DNA of 25,879 nucleotides, taken from NCBI GenBank assembly GCA_004802705.1, contig SGPL01000472.1, forward strand, positions 1-25,879, in the 5' to 3' direction. This document shows, piece by piece, positions 1 to 10,010 of this stretch. The position numbers and the translations under genes are program-made. The notes beneath the pieces were generated by a model, which saw only the letters and a list, made by a program, of their open reading frames with translations, ran no database searches and was not told the DNA's origin. The stretch comes from Bondarzewia mesenterica (lineage: Eukaryota > Basidiomycota > Agaricomycetes > Russulales > Bondarzewiaceae). How positions within the stretch are numbered: position 1 is the first letter of the stretch; each line of letters starts with the position of its first letter.

Positions 1-5
1 TAGGC

Positions 6-27
6 TTTTTTTTTTTTTTTTTTTTTT
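6..27. repeat. Poly-T homopolymer (22 T)
   Basis: An uninterrupted run of 22 T lies at the left edge of the window. On the minus strand it is a poly-A tail-like run, which could mark the end of a retroposed sequence, but the flank is cut by the window edge. The exact length in an assembly is unreliable for such a run. Confidence 0.8.
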
Positions 28-365
28 AATTTTGTCTATGGCAGGTATAACTCAACTGAATTAATTTTTGACTTAAGATGCATTTCACTAGGCTTTATTG
101 TTTATTTCAAAGTATTTATTCAAGAAGAACCTCAATAAAGAGCTCTGTGTGCATACTATTCAATGACAATCCTCATTCTCTTTCTAAATTTAGAGGAAGT
201 AATACTACTACAGCCTCATTTTATATACTCTTCGAAAAACCCCTCATCGTACATGTTAGTGGTCATTCATACTATTATAGAGGCACGATGCATCATTATC
301 ATATGTAATAGATTTTATCAAGCTTTATGACAACTTGTATGACAAGCTCACTTTTCTTTTCTTCA

Positions 366-800
366 GGTGCCAGAATATCTATGCATGCTAGAATCCCTGA
401 CTTTAGGTCTCTTGATGGCCTCTTCTAGTGGATGAAAAGAAACAATGGGCCAATAAAGTATAGAAAGGATCTGTTTGATGTTTTAGTCTTCAATGTGAGC
501 AAATATTGTAGCTTAATAAAACAGATGCTGGCTAATTATAATCAGAATGTACAGTCAAAGACTACACTGGTCACATTCTATAAGATGATAGCTGAACTAT
601 GTCTACAGATACAGAATGCAAATTTGACACCTTTCACTAACTTCTACAAGCTTTAGATGAACGAAGAAGTTTGCTCCATGTTTACACCCAGAACATAGGC
701 ATGCTTGAGTGAAAGTCAGGTCTCTCATTCAAAGTCTTAAATTCTCTCAACAATACATCACAAAATCTTACCAAAAATGACCTTACATCTCACTAAATTT
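366..800 (+). pseudogene. Decayed coding segment, unknown product
   Basis: Family not recognised. A pyrimidine tract ending in CAG at about 354-365 looks like a 3' splice site, and the frame after it (GCC at 368) stays readable for about 140 codons with stops near 440, 655, 698 and 750. The clean stretch 432-656 (74 codons) is rich in K, N, Q and Y. Every stop is TAG or TAA where Q or W would fit, consistent with C:G-to-T:A decay of an exon. No domain motif is visible. Chance reading in AT-rich DNA remains possible because only one stretch is really open. Confidence 0.3.
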
Positions 801-1138
801 GACTAAATAAACATTACACACTAAGGTGCATTCTGCTTTATGAAAATCTACAAAATCTGTATTGCCTGAAATGCTCATCTAATTTCCACATAGTGGATCA
901 TATTGTACATCTCTCTGAGGATTTGCTTCCAGTTTGCCTCAAATATGTATCATGTGAGGCAAAATGAGCTAGTAAAGGCAAGTAAGTGTAAAATGTTGGC
1001 ACACTGCATTTGAGTATAGTATTATACAATAAAGGCCATAGGAAAGGAGAGCAGATCAGAGAGGTAGTAATAAGAGACCTTGTGTGAAACTAGTGTAAAT
1101 CTTCTAGGGATTGCATAGACCTCTTACTCATTGTTAGG

Positions 1139-1678
1139 ATGAGTCTCACTGTTTTAAGAACAAAGCATATGGTGTACACATTTTTTAGGACCATAAACTA
1201 TCTACAATATTATTGTTTAAATCTACTTCCATCCAGTCAAAGTATACTTATAAAAACTGTCTACCTCAACCTCAAATTTCCAGTTACTTCAAGAGAAGAG
1301 GAGGAGGTTTTCAATATATGGCTTTGTAAAGACTTGCAGCTATTCACAGGCATGATTTATGACATCCTGAATGTAGAGTCCCTCACCAATACTGTGTCTG
1401 TGGATGAAGGCAATGGACAGTGCATGGAGAATATATTTAGGGCTGCAGAAGATTATACAGATTCCAAAAACAATGCTTTACAGTCTCACGATATAACATT
1501 ATCAATAAAAAATAACTCTAGAATTAGGTGGGTCTCAGATTGTCTGCCTCTATCATTCTATAATCTTGTAATAAAGCAGTTCATTGATGAAAGATGTTTG
1601 TTATCTATAAAATGCTCCTCTCCTCATCTGAGCATTATAGGTCTATCTTCATCTATCAATACCCACTATCTCAATTGA
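1139..1678 (+). CDS. Hypothetical protein, 179 codons, possibly one exon of a larger gene
   Basis: An unbroken 179-codon frame starts at ATG and ends at TGA. In DNA this AT-rich a stop is expected about every 15 codons, so the length argues for real or recently lost coding function. The N-terminal third is hydrophobic and aromatic; residues about 50-55 hold an EEEE cluster; the middle is acidic and polar; the C-terminal part is S/L/I rich. I see no catalytic motif, signal peptide or zinc finger and recognise no family. The ATG may not be the true start. AT-rich sequence with AATAAA-like motifs (about 1780) follows and could serve for polyadenylation. It is the one long frame here free of the stop codons that damage the other coding traces. 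Confidence 0.4.
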   Translation: MSLTVLRTKHMVYTFFRTINYLQYYCLNLLPSSQSILIKTVYLNLKFPVTSREEEEVFNIWLCKDLQLFTGMIYDILNVESLTNTVSVDEGNGQCMENIFRAAEDYTDSKNNALQSHDITLSIKNNSRIRWVSDCLPLSFYNLVIKQFIDERCLLSIKCSSPHLSIIGLSSSINTHYLN

Positions 1679-3096
1679 ATTAAAGATTTATTTTATAATA
1701 AGTGTTTAAATTGATGTTTTAAATATTTTGATACAGTTAGATGACTGATGAACTACTTCAATATGCAGTAACATATTAATAAAGCAATTTTAATGACTCG
1801 ATCTCTCTGTCCTTGCACTGTATTGTCATCTTTATCACTGTGTGATGAGAATGTTTATTGATTAAAATTAAAAGACAAGAATTCTATTATTTTCAAATTT
1901 TATTTTAAGTGTCATGCAAATAGTGTCCTATTAGCTATTATTTTAACAGTATTTGGCATGTTTAGCTATGTTTAGCTATGTTTGGTAAGGTTAAGCAAAT
2001 TTTTTCCATCATTGGTGAGATAATTTAATCTTATTAATTTTGAATACTATCTGGGTAAAACAAACTGCCTATCCACTATCCACTATTTAGACCTACAAAG
2101 AGTGAATGATTGAGTTTAAGCATAAAATGAATTTGTGCATTTACTATCAGTGTCAAACAATGCAAGGTGAGTTGCCTTACAAATTTAGACACTAAATCTG
2201 TTAGATTTATATTCCATCTCAAAAGTACATGATGAGGTTTTGGAGGGAGAGATTGCAAAAAATAATTATGTCTTCAAACCCTATGATTTGTGCATCACTA
2301 AATGATAATTTCACCTCATTTTTTTATCTCAATTTGATAGCATCCTTATTTGACCTGACATAAAAATATATTGTAGATCCACTGATTTTATCAACAATAG
2401 TACAATACCTCATGATAAGTACATATATGAGATGATAATAAGTATGAGGTTGAGAATGAATCAAAACTCGTGGACTGGAAGTATATTCTATTCAGTTAAA
2501 TGTGGAATTATTCAATCAACTACATTTACTATTTTATAGGTCCACATCATAGTCATTATATATAACATGCATAAATAGCTCAAAAATAAATAGATAAGTG
2601 ATGAGTATAGTGAGATAAGGCAGAAATTGAAATAGTATATCCCACAGATTAAAAAATTTACACACACAGGTTTCTTATATATATACATGATTTAAAGGCT
2701 TGAAGAATGACTGAGATGTAATGAGCTATTCTGATCACACAATGTAGTGACAATAAATGAGTCAAGGATAAAAAGTGAGTGTTATTTAAGAGCTAAAAAT
2801 TTAATGAGATCTCTTCTATTAACTAATATTAGTGCCATTCTACCTCACTAAATTCGATGACAGTCACACTGACATGTCACCATTAAGACCAACACAGGTG
2901 TACTCTCACGAAATTAGCTTTATGATGGATGAGAGTTATTTAGTTTTAAAGATCAGTGATAGTTATAATGTGTCTTATATCAAAGTAACAATGATCATCA
3001 TATTTTAGACTTGTTAAGAGAGGGTCACTGTGTTGCATGATATAAACAATTCCTATCTCTTTTCAACTTTTTTTTTAAATTTTAAAATAGACTTTA
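1679..3096. other. AT-rich DNA without a supportable gene
   Basis: About 1.4 kb with stops in all frames. A minus-strand 60-codon frame at 2076-2258 is too short and featureless to call. A 10-bp unit, TTTAGCTATG, is repeated exactly at 1961-1980 with related copies on both sides. The Helitron 3' terminus should lie here or a little outside, since its coding trace ends near 3097, but I could not find a convincing terminal hairpin followed by CTRR on the minus strand. Confidence 0.5.
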
Positions 3097-3850
3097 TTAA
3101 AGTTTTGAATAAATCAATATTGAAGCTGATCTTTCATTGAATGAGTGCAATTGAGTTTGTGTAATCTCTGAATATATGTTTTCAAATATGCATTCTCTAT
3201 CTATAAATATACTATTATATTTTTATATATTACAATCTTTGAAAATTATTCTTGTTATAAAGTGATTGAATCTGCAATAAATAATGCCTCTTAATTGATA
3301 TATAGTTGTGCCAATCATTATGTTGAGATCAAAGTCTCTAGTTATTTGATTATTTTTTAAGTGAAAGGTAATGAGTAGATATTTGAGCATAGTTGTTCTT
3401 TAAAAATTATTAATANAAGATACNCATGATCTTTCATCTTTGTGATCAAGTAAGAGCTTCNCAATAGCTGCAGTTGAAAGATCTTTATAGCTCAAATTAG
3501 TATGCCATAATGAACTTGTGATTGATGTTTCTTCAAATATTGTATTATATTATTGACACCATAACTTAACTGATCCATATGATGATTTAGGCTTACATTG
3601 AGACATTACTTTACATAATGCATAGATATCTGTGCCAATTGATCTCAACATTGAAAATGTAGTTTGTCTCTTGCATCATTGATGTTCACATTTATTTTAA
3701 TTGCTCTTTCAATCTCTTTAGTCAATACATTTAGCAATAGATATTATTTAACTTTGTGCTTTATATGTCTTTATTTTTATTATATATATATATATATTGT
3801 AAACAAACTATTATATACATAGCTCTATGTTGCAGCATTCCACTTGAATT
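3097..3850 (-). pseudogene. Helitron C-terminal ubiquitin-hydrolase-like Cys peptidase domain, decayed
   Basis: Downstream of the helicase the same coding trace holds a W-N-A-A-T segment followed by SYVYNSLFT (about 3798-3842). In intact relatives, as I recall them, this is the Cys box of a USP/OTU-like peptidase with SCAYDS. About 180 codons later comes a His box, QLRGIIYCRFNHF, with the histidine codon at 3262-3264. Box order and spacing fit a papain-like fold peptidase fused to the Rep-helicase. Here the catalytic Cys reads Tyr, so the domain is inactive. The frame ends in TAA at 3097-3099, which may be premature. The fold assignment rests on pattern memory, not on a search. Confidence 0.55.
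3779..3798. repeat. (TA)n microsatellite, about 9-10 units
   Basis: A perfect alternating TA run lies inside the peptidase domain directly after the Cys box, where relatives have a hydrophobic segment. It has probably expanded after the Helitron died, adding to the loss of similarity at this point. Confidence 0.8.
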
Positions 3851-4329
3851 TAACTAAACTTGTTTATTGAGCAACTTGAATTCTTATTTTNTTTTTTATT
3901 TGAGCTACAAGGCTCTTCTTCAATTTGCACTTTTTTTAAATCTCATCATCTAACTTGAGTTTTTTAGATTGTGTTATGGTATCAGCCATTTGTCTTTTCT
4001 TTAATATTTTTCCTTTATCAACACTCAACTGTTCAAGATGTGTAGAACCTTATGCAGGTACATATGTATGTGTCAAGCTCTTACTTGCATTGTTTATCTT
4101 ATTTTGATCATTATCAACAGCTGATGTAGATGCTATTGGTGAAGTTTTCTTTGACTTAAATATCACCTTCTATTGCAAGTTTATATTTTCAGACTCTTCA
4201 ATATTTAAAATAAATAGGCTTAACTTAATCCATTTCAATGAATGATAAAGATGTTGTGGCACATCATTATTACCTTTCTATTGACAATATGCAGTAATAA
4301 GCTGATGTTTTATTTGACCTTGAACATCA

Positions 4330-5890
4330 TATAATAGCTTTTCTTCATATCATAGAGTTGTAATCTCATCTAGTATCTCCAACTCTCTAAATTCTTGATG
4401 CAAGTCATCAGCTTTTAAACCTCTTGTGATTTTTTTTTTAGCATCAAACCCTTGTATGAGTATTATTCCTTGTAAAGTTGATCCACAAGATAGACATGTA
4501 TCAAATAATTGATGTGAGAAACAATTTTGTGGATTAACAACATTATATGCTTTTGTTCTTTCTTGTGATGCAAAATTTGTCATTGTAAAGTTTGGCACTA
4601 AAAAAAACTTGAGTTCATTTGATATTGATTGTTTTACCATTAGGCAATTCACATTTGATATTAAGGGTTTAACTTAAAAAAGGAATTACATTTAATGGTA
4701 AGTCATCAAGTTTTATTGCAGATGGTGGATTTATTAACTTTACAAATACTGTATTCAAGCATGGATGTTCATTATCTATTTTGTCTTCTTTTCAACCAAC
4801 TATCATTCCCTCAGCTCTATTGGTTACACAACATTCAGTTGCTTCATTGCATTTAATCATCACTAGCAATGAAATATACAACTTCACAAATTTTAAATTC
4901 TATCTTATAAGTTGTCAAGAATTCTATTTGTGCTACAAAGTGGATCAGAATTTTTTTTTTTTGCACGTAATATCTTTTGCTCATTATTCAAAGAAGCCCA
5001 CTTATTGACTGAATAAAATGTTAAGACTTGTTGATTTGATTCTCTTGCAAATTGCTCTATGCCTAATTTATTTATTTTATCTTTGTGTGCATTATATGAT
5101 GTTATGATTGAAATATCATGAAAGTTAGGGTTAGTTAGCTTTAGATTATCAATTTCTCTTCCTGCAATTCTTGAATTCAATAAAGCAACATCATCTTTTA
5201 TATAATCATGATATCACATATTTTCTAAAGTGTTCTTAAGCTCTTGATCTTCTTTTAATTAGTTCATCTGCCTCATATTTTACCTCAAAATAANAACTGT
5301 TGTAAATTCATGCCAAGTAAATTTTTTTCTTAGCTTTTTGTTGATTCAAATAGCTATTTGTATGATGCATTTGAGAAAAAGTCATATTGTAATTATATAA
5401 AAATGGCACTGGACCAAGAGGTGGAAGTTGTGCAAAATTATTTGCATATATTATGTTAATTTCACCAAAAGCATAATTGGGTTCTTCTAAAGCCTTACAC
5501 ATTTGTGCTGATATATTGTATAAACTTTTATAGTCAACTATAGATATTTTATCTAAAAATATATAATCAATATATTTAAGCCTTGCTTTCACATTAGCAA
5601 TTATTTGCATGTTGTTATTAACACTCCATCCTATAATAAAAAGTATAGAATGATATGTTGATCCTAAGACTTGAGCAGCAGCAGAACCAGTTGATGCTAA
5701 AACTAAAAAGCAATATAATTTATTGTTCACATTGAAAAAATGAATTAATGTCTTTATAACTTGTAATTTTCTTGTTGCTACCATACCACCTAAATACATC
5801 TTGAGTTGATCATTATTTTATTCTGCTGCATGATTTGCAACAATATGAAAGGCTCACTCTTGCTTATTATTCAACTTGAATTATATGATT
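4330..5890 (-). pseudogene. Helitron PIF1-type DNA helicase domain, catalytically dead
   Basis: SF1B helicase that would unwind DNA during rolling-circle transposition. Clean pieces lie at 5308-5799, 4905-5180 and 4350-4652. Visible motifs: Walker A region at 5764-5790 reads GGMVATRKLQ where the family has GGMGGTGKSQ; Walker B at about 5545-5560 reads FLDKIS instead of FLDE(I/V)S; motif III at about 5420-5445 reads ANNFAQLPP instead of AGDFAQLPP; then SIITSYNAHKDKINKLG; then a C-terminal CLSCGS (about 4480-4495) where CLSRS is usual. Walker A glycines, the Walker B glutamate and the motif VI arginine are all replaced. The segment upstream of 5799 (to about 5890) reads as the usual lead-in with three stops. 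Confidence 0.9.
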
Positions 5891-7139
5891 GTATCATCTA
5901 TAGTTTTTTATATGTTATTAGATTGTGCCTTGAAAGAATGAGTTAAATATGCTTTATCTATAATTCTTACCTCATTTGAGTTCAAATTCAATAATAAAGC
6001 CTTGCACTTAAACCTTGAAGGCACCTTGACAGCTTATTCTTCATAATTTGCAATGACTTAGTCTCACTTACTATTTAATATTTATTTCCATTCATTTGAT
6101 GTATGCTCATTTTTAGTATAAAATGAATCATTTTTTGACACATGTGCAATGTTCATATTGAGTATTTTATTAAGCCATCCATATAATTTCAATACATAAC
6201 CTATCACATTCTTTTAATATAAATAATTTACGGCACACTTGCTTAAATCATCTCATTCATTATTCAATTGTTTTTGTGCAAAGTTTATGTCATTTTTATC
6301 CAAAGTTTCATGAATATCATATTCTTGATCTAAATCATTTATTTATTCTTCAGTAAATCTAAAAAGAAATGAATTTTTAGATTTCTTTTTTCTTTGTGAA
6401 GAAAAATCATTATATGCATCATTGCATTCATATTTTAGATGCATGAATTTCATGATTTCTTGTTGTATATCTATAAATGCATGAGATTCAAATTCTTTAT
6501 TCCATGTGTCCTTTGCTATTTTTAATTCAGTACCTGATTGCTATAGCTTAAATAATATTAACATTGTTTTACAATAGTCTTCTCTGCTACCTTGATCACA
6601 TCCAAGCAATGTGCCACCTATAAAATTTATCACTTTGCTTTGACTTTCAGACTGAAGGACTAGTTTATAAGTTTCTTTTTGCAAATGTAGTTCAATTAAC
6701 TTTTGATTAATTTTTTTCTTTTTTACTTTTAATTTTTACTTTATTTATCAATCACATCTAATCATATAAGTTCATATCATTATACATTTTAGGACAACAT
6801 ACATAATCAGATATTGGAGAAATATCAATGTAAGTTTTATCATCATGACTTATTATAATCTTTTTTATTATAATTTTCACTAGTTAGATTTATACAATTT
6901 TNCTCAACTTCTCTTACAAAGTTTCTCCAATAAAATAGTTAAAATTTAAAGTTTGTATAATGATCAGGATGTCNTAATAGATACAAAGATGCCATTGGTC
7001 CTCCAGTTTTTGCTTTTATAGATAATGCATTAATTAGCTGAACTAGTAGTTTTTGTGCTTTTTCTTTTTGCTCTAAAGTTNTATTAATCAATTTTGTATT
7101 TTTTTAAAAAATTGCTTTAATTGTGTCAAAGATGATATG
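5891..7139 (-). pseudogene. Helitron Rep-helicase linker region, strongly decayed
   Basis: Between the tyrosine motif and the helicase the minus-strand frame still yields family-like pieces. Around 6900-7010 these read GGPMASLYLL, HPDHYTN and FYWRNFVREV, which normally follow the Rep active site. The rest is AT-rich with frequent stops. The length of this stretch agrees with an intact Helitron protein, so no large deletion or insertion is suggested. Confidence 0.7.
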
Positions 7140-8623
7140 TGTTTTTAAAGGTGTTTTCACTATATAATCAGCTACATATGCAATTATAGCCTTGATTGCT
7201 ATACCAGATAATAAACTTGTGACATCAGTATTGCATCACAATAAATAAGTCAAACAAGAAGTAAACATATTTAGCCAAGCTTCACCTTTCTTCATTTGAA
7301 TATATCATATGTCTATATCAATAGTTGAACATAGATAACTCTCATGAAAAAATCTTACTTTGCAAACTCCTCTAATGCAACTAGGGCTTTTTATTGCAAT
7401 TATAAACATTTAATTGAAATAAAAATTCATCAATGTCTTCTTTATATTCAGACCACCATATTTCATTTCTTTCATAAGATTCACAATTACTACAAGTAGA
7501 ATTATCACATTTCAATGGCACAGCTTATGAAAGACATTTTGTCACTTTTAATTAATCTGAAATTTTGTTTTATTTCATGGCAAATTTTTCTTTCACATTC
7601 TCCATTATTCCTGTTAAAAATTCACCTTGATGTACACCTTCAAGGTATTCAATCATTCTCTTTTAAAAATCTAAGTTAGATTGCAGTAAGTGATCTCTAA
7701 TTTTTTTTATGGTATAAGTGAGTTTTTTATTTACAAAAGCATGTGCAAATGTAAAGTCAATCATCCTTATTGCTCAACAGTGCCATAGTAACCTAATGTA
7801 TCATCATACATACTTGAATGCTTTGTATTCACTCCTAATAAATGTGTTATAAATGCATCGATAATCAGTTTGAAGCATCATGCTCCAGCGACAGAATTAT
7901 TCACAATCAACTTATAACGATTATTATCTGAGATTTTCAGATTTAGTTTAAATATTTCTTCAGTATCTGCATAATATGATAATATTAGATGTTTATTATC
8001 AGCTGATGCAAATATAATAAACCATGAAGGAGCACCAAGATAAGCTGTTAAAGCCTATATTTTATTATGTATATATTTCTTTTGTGTTTGTGATTCATCA
8101 AAATGTCCAGCTATGTGATCAATGTCATTCAGAATTTGAAGACAAGCCTTTTTCTCATTAGTTGAAGGCTTTACTTTTTCACCTGCTTTCAATCTATATA
8201 TTAAATTTGACAATGTTTCTTGATTTATATTNATAAGTTTATTCACAATATTAGGAAATATTTTTCTATTTATAAGAAGATATCCACCAGTTAAAGAATC
8301 TTTTATTTGCTCATGGTTGAATGCTGTCAAAGGAAACAAGGGTTCAGTTTNAAATCATTTATTATGATACATGAGTAATTGTTTTTTTTGAGCACTTTTT
8401 TAAAATATGTAATGTTATTTTAAAATTTCCCAAACCATNTAAACTGTAAGAAAATAGCGAAGGAAAAATTTAAGGATATAACTGTGGATTGTGATAAATT
8501 GATTCAAGTATTTTAGCATGGCCTATACTTAGCATTTTACTACCTTGAGTTAAATGCTGCAATGCTAATGTTTTTAAAACTTTTGTTGATGAATTTATTA
8601 CTTTATCGCCTATCAATCCATGT
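7140..8623 (-). pseudogene. Helitron Rep nuclease domain (Helitron_like_N), HUH and Y2 motifs retained
   Basis: Rolling-circle endonuclease part of the Helitron. In reading order: SIYHNPQLYP at about 8480-8510; LFPLTAFNHEQIK and GGYLL (8055-8339 clean frame); YLGAPSWF near 8030; GYYGTVEQ near 7780; LTLHLHM with the two HUH histidines at 7743-7751; a C-x4-C-x2-C cluster followed by WW near 7440-7520; and AYVADYIVK with tyrosine codons at 7176-7178 and 7164-7166. Stops fall where the family has Q, R or W: VEQ*G*LTL for Q and R, NKI* for W. Metal-binding histidines and nucleophilic tyrosines are present although the protein cannot be made whole. Confidence 0.9.
8620..8623. repeat. Target site duplication, left copy (ATGT)
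   Basis: ATGT directly precedes the TG of the 768-bp insertion and is repeated at 9392-9395 after its CA end. Joining one copy restores the Helitron frame across the site. Confidence 0.75.
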
Positions 8624-9391
8624 TGTTAAGAACATGTACATCACATGACCTAGCCATTTTATTTTTTATTATCACATGCTACATTCTCAGGACATAANGA
8701 CCCTTTTATATGCAAAGCAGACATATCAACTCCTTTTCTCTTATCATGATGTGGACAGACTTATCATTATGTCTCTATTTTTCATCTTGTGCATTGCTAA
8801 ATCATACTCGGATAGTATGAACATATTGTCATCTTGCTTACTCACTGATCCTTCTCTGTTCTATTTATAGCATGATACTTTTTACTGATCAGTCAGCCTT
8901 ACACTTACTGATCTCTTTTGACTTACTTATTCCTCTCTTACTCATTCTTATTTGATTACTAATTACTCAGCCTTATGCTGACTNATCTACTTAGCTTACT
9001 AATNAGCTCACATTATGGTNACTAATTCCNGTTAGTCCATGCATANCCTTACAGCTATTTAAGCTCTGATTGAGATGCATGATCAGCATTTTGTTCACTT
9101 CACAATACATTAGATTTTTTGATCTACTGCTTAGTCTAACCGCCTCTGGGCTTCTTTCTCTCATCATCCTCTTCTTGTACATTAAGTCAATGATCATGTC
9201 TACTGGTCTTCCATCAAGGACCTACTGGCCACGCTATCCACACTTCATGTCACATGAAATNATCATCCTGGTCTCCTCGATNATCACTCTCATAATCATC
9301 TCNGCTGCCATCATCTTTTATNATCATTATCTCATCACAAGGCATCTCATTGTAGCCTGAGCACCCTTTTGTATCAGAAGTGTCTTTAGCA
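8624..9391 (+). mobile_element. Solo LTR (768 bp) inserted in the Helitron
   Basis: The insertion starts TGTTAAGAACA and ends TGTCTTTAGCA, an imperfect 11-bp inverted repeat (8 of 11 matching) with TG...CA termini, and is flanked by ATGT duplications. It is less AT-rich than the surrounding Helitron, holds no protease, reverse transcriptase or integrase, and has a TATA-like TATTTAAG at 9056-9063 followed by pyrimidine-rich sequence, as in an LTR. Left of that, short degenerate repeats of a CTTACTnATC type run over about 8835-9025. A solo LTR arises by recombination between the two LTRs of a full retrotransposon. Orientation (+) is inferred from the TATA position. A non-autonomous TIR element with a 4-bp duplication is the alternative. 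Confidence 0.75.
9056..9063 (+). promoter_or_regulatory. TATA-like box in the LTR
   Basis: TATTTAAG sits about 430 bp into the 768-bp insertion, a plausible U3/R position. It is a weak, single-motif assignment. Confidence 0.35.
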
Positions 9392-9395
9392 ATGT
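9392..9395. repeat. Target site duplication, right copy (ATGT)
   Basis: Second copy of the ATGT duplication flanking the LTR-like insertion. The next codons on the minus strand read ECPFTVH, which joins GLIGDK on the far side of the insertion. Confidence 0.75.
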
Positions 9396-10010
9396 ACAGT
9401 GAAAGGGCATTCACTATCATTTATGCCTTCTTCTTTATCAGCTTCATATTTTGCTACAGATTCTAGTTCTTTATTATGTTCCTGATTTGAATAATATAAA
9501 CATGCTATTATANGTTCATCATCTTTATATAAATTCAAATTCTCTTTTNATATTTCTAAATTATTATAATCTTCATAATTTAATTTTAACTATTTAAATG
9601 CACAAGTGACTTTATTTCTTTACACTAAAAGAAGAGTCTATCTATGATCTAATTATGTAGGTCTTGTTGGTCCAGTATAAATATATATGAGTACTTTATT
9701 TAACTCCTCTCTATTAAGAGGCAATTTTGCATATACTTTTAGTGTTGATGTTGAAAAAAATACAACATTAGATTTTATCTTATGCATACTAAATAATACT
9801 CTAACTATATATTGATTATGACATATTCATAAAATAAGCATTGTTTTTAGCTCAAGTTAAACCTTTTAATTGTAAAGGTATTTCTCTAATTTAATTNCTA
9901 TTTGCTAAAGACTTTGACGGTAATTTNTTTTTATTTTATTTCTTTATACAAGAATTACAAATTGCATTACAATTTGGAAGTAAAGTAGGTTCTTCAATTT
10001 CTTGTATTGA
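9396..10010 (-). pseudogene. Helitron DUF6570-like region with Cys cluster
   Basis: The segment nearest the insertion reads KELESVAKYEADKEEG and ends in ECPFTVH. Further upstream (about 9610-9740) it reads YAKLPLNREELNKVL and YTGPTRPT, a block that precedes the Rep domain in basidiomycete Helitron proteins. At about 9940-9990 CNAICNSCIKK gives a C-x3-C-x2-C cluster that may be a zinc-binding site. Stops are frequent between these blocks, and one or two frame changes are likely around 9780-9900. Confidence 0.75.

Noticed and set aside
4781..5008. 75-codon plus-strand frame
   Set aside because: Antisense to the recognised helicase segment on the minus strand.
8991..9360. Minus-strand acidic then basic reading (KDDG, EEDDERKKPRGG) inside the 768-bp insertion, looking like a nuclear protein
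   Set aside because: The frame needs many stops removed. The D/E runs come from TCATCATC-type low complexity of the LTR; TG...CA ends and target duplication explain the segment better.
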